A DNA stretch of 6,611 bases from CAZUVM01 sp964623885 (GTDB taxonomy: Bacteria > Verrucomicrobiota > Verrucomicrobiia > Limisphaerales > UBA8199): the NCBI GenBank assembly GCA_964623885.1, contig CAZUVM010000090.1:1-6611 (forward strand), in the 5' to 3' direction. Below, piece after piece: positions 4,899-6,611 of this stretch. How positions within the stretch are numbered: the first letter of the stretch is position 1; the number at the start of each line of letters is the position of its first letter. A program made the position numbers and the translations under genes. Below the pieces are notes generated by a model. That model had not been told where the DNA came from. It saw nothing but the letters and a program-made list of their open reading frames with translations, and did not search any database.

Positions 4899-5397
4899 CA
4901 ATCCCAGAGGCGTGCAACGCGATTTTGATGGCTTGGAACGGCGGCGACTCAAGGCCGCCAGACTCTTTGACCGTGGACTGAGTCAGGGCGAGGTGTCCCG
5001 CAAACTGGGGGTCCATCGGCAGTCGGTTAGTCGCTGGCACCAAGCCTGGCGAAAACAAGGAACCAAGGCCCTGCTTAAAGCGGGTCGCGCCGGTCGCAAA
5101 CCGCGCTTGCTTCCCGAGCAATTGGACCAGTTGAGCCGGGGACTCAAAGAAGGCCCGGAAGTGCTGGGATACGGCACCGCCCTTTGGACGACCTGGCGCG
5201 TGGCCGACCTCATCGAAAGGCAAACGGGGCAAAAGTTTCATCCTGGGCACGTGTGGCGGATTTTGCGTTCCTTAGGCTGGAGCTGCCAGCGGCCGACCGG
5301 TCGGGCCACCCAGCGCGACGAAGCGGCCATCCGGCGCTGGAAACGGGTGCGGTGGCCGGAGCTAAAAAAAAAGCGCAGCAGGAGCGGCGCACCATAG
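4894..5397 (+). CDS. Unshifted transposase product (DNA-binding domains only), 167 aa
   Basis: Ribosomes that do not shift continue 7 codons past the AAG to TAG at 5395-5397. The product has both N-terminal DNA-binding domains but no catalytic residue, and ends in a basic tail (LKKKRSRSGAP). A protein that can bind the ends without cutting would be expected to act as a repressor or competitor, as in IS3- and IS1-type elements. This role is an inference from domain content. If the A run is a chance mutation instead of a programmed signal, this is simply a truncated fragment and the transposase is dead. Confidence 0.7.
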   Translation: MGNPRGVQRDFDGLERRRLKAARLFDRGLSQGEVSRKLGVHRQSVSRWHQAWRKQGTKALLKAGRAGRKPRLLPEQLDQLSRGLKEGPEVLGYGTALWTTWRVADLIERQTGQKFHPGHVWRILRSLGWSCQRPTGRATQRDEAAIRRWKRVRWPELKKKRSRSGAP

Positions 5398-5906
5398 TGT
5401 TTGTGGACGAGAGCGGTTTGAGCGAGCGGCCACACCGGGTTCGCACTTGGGCTCCTCGCGGCGAAACTCCCGTGCTGCAGTATTCGTTCAATTGGAAATG
5501 CCTTTCCGCGATGGCCGGAATCACCATCTGGAGCTTCTATTTCCGACTCTTTCCCGGAAGCATCAAAGCTCCGCAAGTTATCCAGTTCTTGGGACATCTG
5601 CAGCGGCATATCGCCTCCAAACTGCTGGTCATATGGGATGGGCTGCCGGTTCATCGCAGCCGTTTGGTGCGGGAGTTCGTCGCTGGCTTGGGCGGACACA
5701 TCCACCTCGATTATCTGCCGGCTTACGCCCCGGAACTTAACCCAGTGGAATACATCTGGGGCCACTGCAAGCAGCATGAGTTGCCCAACCTTTGTCCCAA
5801 AGACTTTGCTCAGTTGACCAGTGCCGCTCGCCAAGCACTCGGACGAATGCGCCGGCGCCCAACACTGGTAGAGGCCTTCTGGAAACAGGCCGAGCTTCCT
5901 TTTTAA
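4894..5906 (+). CDS. IS630-family DDE transposase, full-length product by -1 frameshift
   Basis: This is the transposase that cuts and joins the element ends at TA targets. Translation starts at ATG 4894 and shifts by -1 on the A run at 5364-5372, giving about 337 residues, a usual IS630 length. Residues 28-50 (LSQGEVSRKLGVHRQSVSRW) form a helix-turn-helix. Residues about 85-130 (GYGTALWTTWRVADLIERQ...WRILRSLGWS) are the second, winged-helix-like DNA-binding domain. After the shift come the catalytic residues: Asp172 in VFVDESG, Asp249 in VIWDGLPVH and Glu286 in LNPVEYIW, with 36 residues between the second Asp and Glu. All three are present, so the product should be active. The shift point falls between the DNA-binding and catalytic domains. 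Codons of the second frame before 5364 are only overlap; the TTG at 5184 is not a real start. Without the shift a 167-residue protein is made. Confidence 0.9.
5367..5373 (+). promoter_or_regulatory. -1 frameshift slippery heptamer A_AAA_AAG
   Basis: Within a run of nine A (5364-5372), the heptamer A AAA AAG is in exactly the phase needed for tandem -1 slippage of two tRNAs, the same heptamer used in E. coli dnaX. After the slip, reading resumes at GCG 5373 and stays open to 5906. GGAG at 5358-5361, 5 bases upstream, could be a Shine-Dalgarno-like stimulator, though closer than in dnaX. No strong downstream stem is visible. The nine-A run could also cause transcriptional slippage with the same result. 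Confidence 0.75.
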
Positions 5907-5912
5907 CACAAC

Positions 5913-5937
5913 TGTCACTATATTATACGATTGTCAA
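5913..5937 (-). repeat. Right terminal inverted repeat (IRR)
   Basis: TGTCACTATATTAT (5913-5926) is the exact reverse complement of the inner IRL block, and GTCAA (5933-5937) of the outer block. It starts 6 bases after the transposase stop codon. Confidence 0.88.
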
Positions 5938-5939
5938 TA

Positions 5940-6611
5940 GTTCGCAGCTCCCACACACTACAAGCATCTACGGGCACGCCGATGTCCGTCACGACCGGAG
6001 ATTTCAATGGCGACGGCAAGTCGGACATTGCCGTGGTGAATTATCCAGGCGATTCGATTAACGCCTGGCTCGGCAACGGCGACGGGTCCTTTCAATCCGC
6101 CCGCAGCACAGTTCATGACCATCAACTATGCGTGGGCCGGCATCGCCTCCGGTGATTTTAACCGGGACGGCAAGGCCGACCTCGCGCTGGCCCGCTACGG
6201 GCTGGATGTGCTGCTGGGACTGGGCAACGGCTACTTCCAACCCTACACCAACTATCCCATCTCCGGAGGCTGTTACGCCGTCGCCGCGGCGTACTTCAAC
6301 AATGACACCGACCTCGACCTCGTCACAGCCAACTATTCCTCGAGCAGCGCCACACTTTTTCTCGGCAACGGTGACTGCTCGTTTCCGTGGTATACCAATT
6401 GCGCCGGAGATTTTTCCGAATACCATTACGCCGTGGCGATCGGCGATTTCAACGGCGACGGCTGGCCCGACATCGCCACGCTGAATTATTACAACAGTTC
6501 CGTGAGTGTGCGGCTGAACAAAAAGGACGGGACGTTTGGCGCCGAAACGCGTTCGAAAGTGCATGTCAGCCCGCTGGCCATAGCGGTCGGAGACTTTAAC
6601 GGGGACGGCAA
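5940..6611 (+). pseudogene. FG-GAP/VCBS repeat protein fragment, 5' missing and frame-broken
   Basis: This encodes part of a secreted FG-GAP/VCBS-type repeat protein, a beta-propeller family with calcium-binding-like D-x-N-x-D-G loops, often in large surface or exported proteins. Repeat 1 (DFNGDGKSDIAVVN at 6000) is in one frame, which ends at TGA 6153-6155. Repeats 2 to 5 begin at 6154, 6292, 6445 and 6592 in the next frame, open from 6040 to the window end. Repeat starts are 154, 138, 153 and 147 bases apart; only the first is not a multiple of three, so a net +1 base change lies between 6040 and 6153, most likely near 6100-6115. No signal peptide or good start is seen: the only early ATG (5982) begins in mid-repeat. 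The 5' part is absent from the other side of the insertion sequence too. A sequencing error could explain the frame break, but not the missing 5' end. Confidence 0.75.
6115..6611 (+). CDS. FG-GAP repeat segment in the second frame (3' end beyond window)
   Basis: This is the part of the broken gene that a gene finder would call, from ATG 6115 (MTINYAWAGIASGDFNRDG). It contains four repeat motifs: DFNRDGKADLALAR, YFNNDTDLDLVTAN (degenerate: Tyr in place of the first Asp, Thr in place of Gly), DFNGDGWPDIATLN and the start of a fifth. Each repeat has the L-G-N-G or similar loop about 20 residues later (LGLGNGYF, LFLGNGDCSF). It has no signal peptide and no Shine-Dalgarno, so independent translation is unlikely. 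I read it as the continuation of the reading frame interrupted upstream. Confidence 0.5.
   Translation, partial: MTINYAWAGIASGDFNRDGKADLALARYGLDVLLGLGNGYFQPYTNYPISGGCYAVAAAYFNNDTDLDLVTANYSSSSATLFLGNGDCSFPWYTNCAGDFSEYHYAVAIGDFNGDGWPDIATLNYYNSSVSVRLNKKDGTFGAETRSKVHVSPLAIAVGDFNGDG

Larger units (their letters stand above)
4838..5939 (+). mobile_element. IS630-family insertion sequence, apparently intact
   Basis: The element body is 4840-5937 (1098 bp), with a TA on each side (4838-4839 and 5938-5939) as the expected IS630-type target duplication. The 25-bp terminal inverted repeats match at 21 positions: TTGAC outer block, a variable 6-base middle, and a perfect inner ATAATATAGTGACA block. Removing the element and one TA rebuilds CTAG at the junction, which is the favoured target reported for IS630. 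It carries one transposase gene in two frames with a slippery heptamer, and a promoter at its left end. The family is assigned from the DDE spacing, the TA target, the size and the N-terminal helix-turn-helix. All parts needed for activity seem present. Confidence 0.9.

Noticed and set aside
5184..5363. Separate second transposase gene starting at TTG 5184
   Set aside because: The frame before the A run has no transposase similarity; the second half is reached by frameshift.
5373..5390. Downstream stem stimulating the frameshift
   Set aside because: Only a 4-bp GCGC/GCGC pairing is visible, too weak to claim.
5238..5918. 226-codon minus-strand ORF inside the IS
   Set aside because: Exact antisense of the catalytic half of the transposase; no known motif.

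Overview
The window is about 6.6 kb of bacterial chromosome. The DNA is moderately GC-rich, genes are small and loosely spaced, and Shine-Dalgarno sites are weak or absent. The mix of an RhlE-type helicase, a single-RRM RNA-binding protein, FG-GAP repeat protein sequence and hairpin-rich intergenic repeats suggests a Gram-negative soil or water bacterium. Verrucomicrobiota is my best guess, but this is an impression and not proof. No rRNA, tRNA or CRISPR array was seen.

Layout from left to right. Positions 2-1159 hold the 3' part of a DEAD-box RNA helicase (5' end outside the window). A small hypothetical gene converges on it on the minus strand (1175-1366). A plus-strand group follows: a Sel1-repeat protein (1596-2195), a 49-residue single-pass membrane peptide whose Shine-Dalgarno overlaps the Sel1 stop codon (2208-2357), a hypothetical protein with an acidic Pro-rich tail (2482-2826), and an RRM protein that begins on the next base (2827-3204). 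Next is a gene-free stretch (3205-3576) with three hairpins, two forming a tandem REP/BIME-like unit. A small exported protein (3577-3993) then converges on, and overlaps by 25 bases, a minus-strand membrane protein with an HELGH metalloprotease motif (3969-4748).

The accessory part is an apparently intact IS630-family insertion sequence (4840-5937, flanked by TA). It has 25-bp imperfect terminal inverted repeats, and its transposase is split into two frames joined by an exact A_AAA_AAG -1 slippery heptamer. Its likely promoter has the -35 box in the left inverted repeat and predicts a leaderless mRNA. A 7-bp inverted repeat could hide the start codon in transcripts entering from outside. Right of the element is a run of FG-GAP/VCBS repeats with no 5' end and a +1 frame break between the first and second repeats; it runs off the window.

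The helicase and the RRM protein could act in the same RNA-remodelling or cold-adaptation process, but they are not in one operon here. I see no new multi-gene defence or biosynthetic system. The most interesting content is the regulatory design of the IS630 element and the small membrane peptide behind the Sel1 gene.
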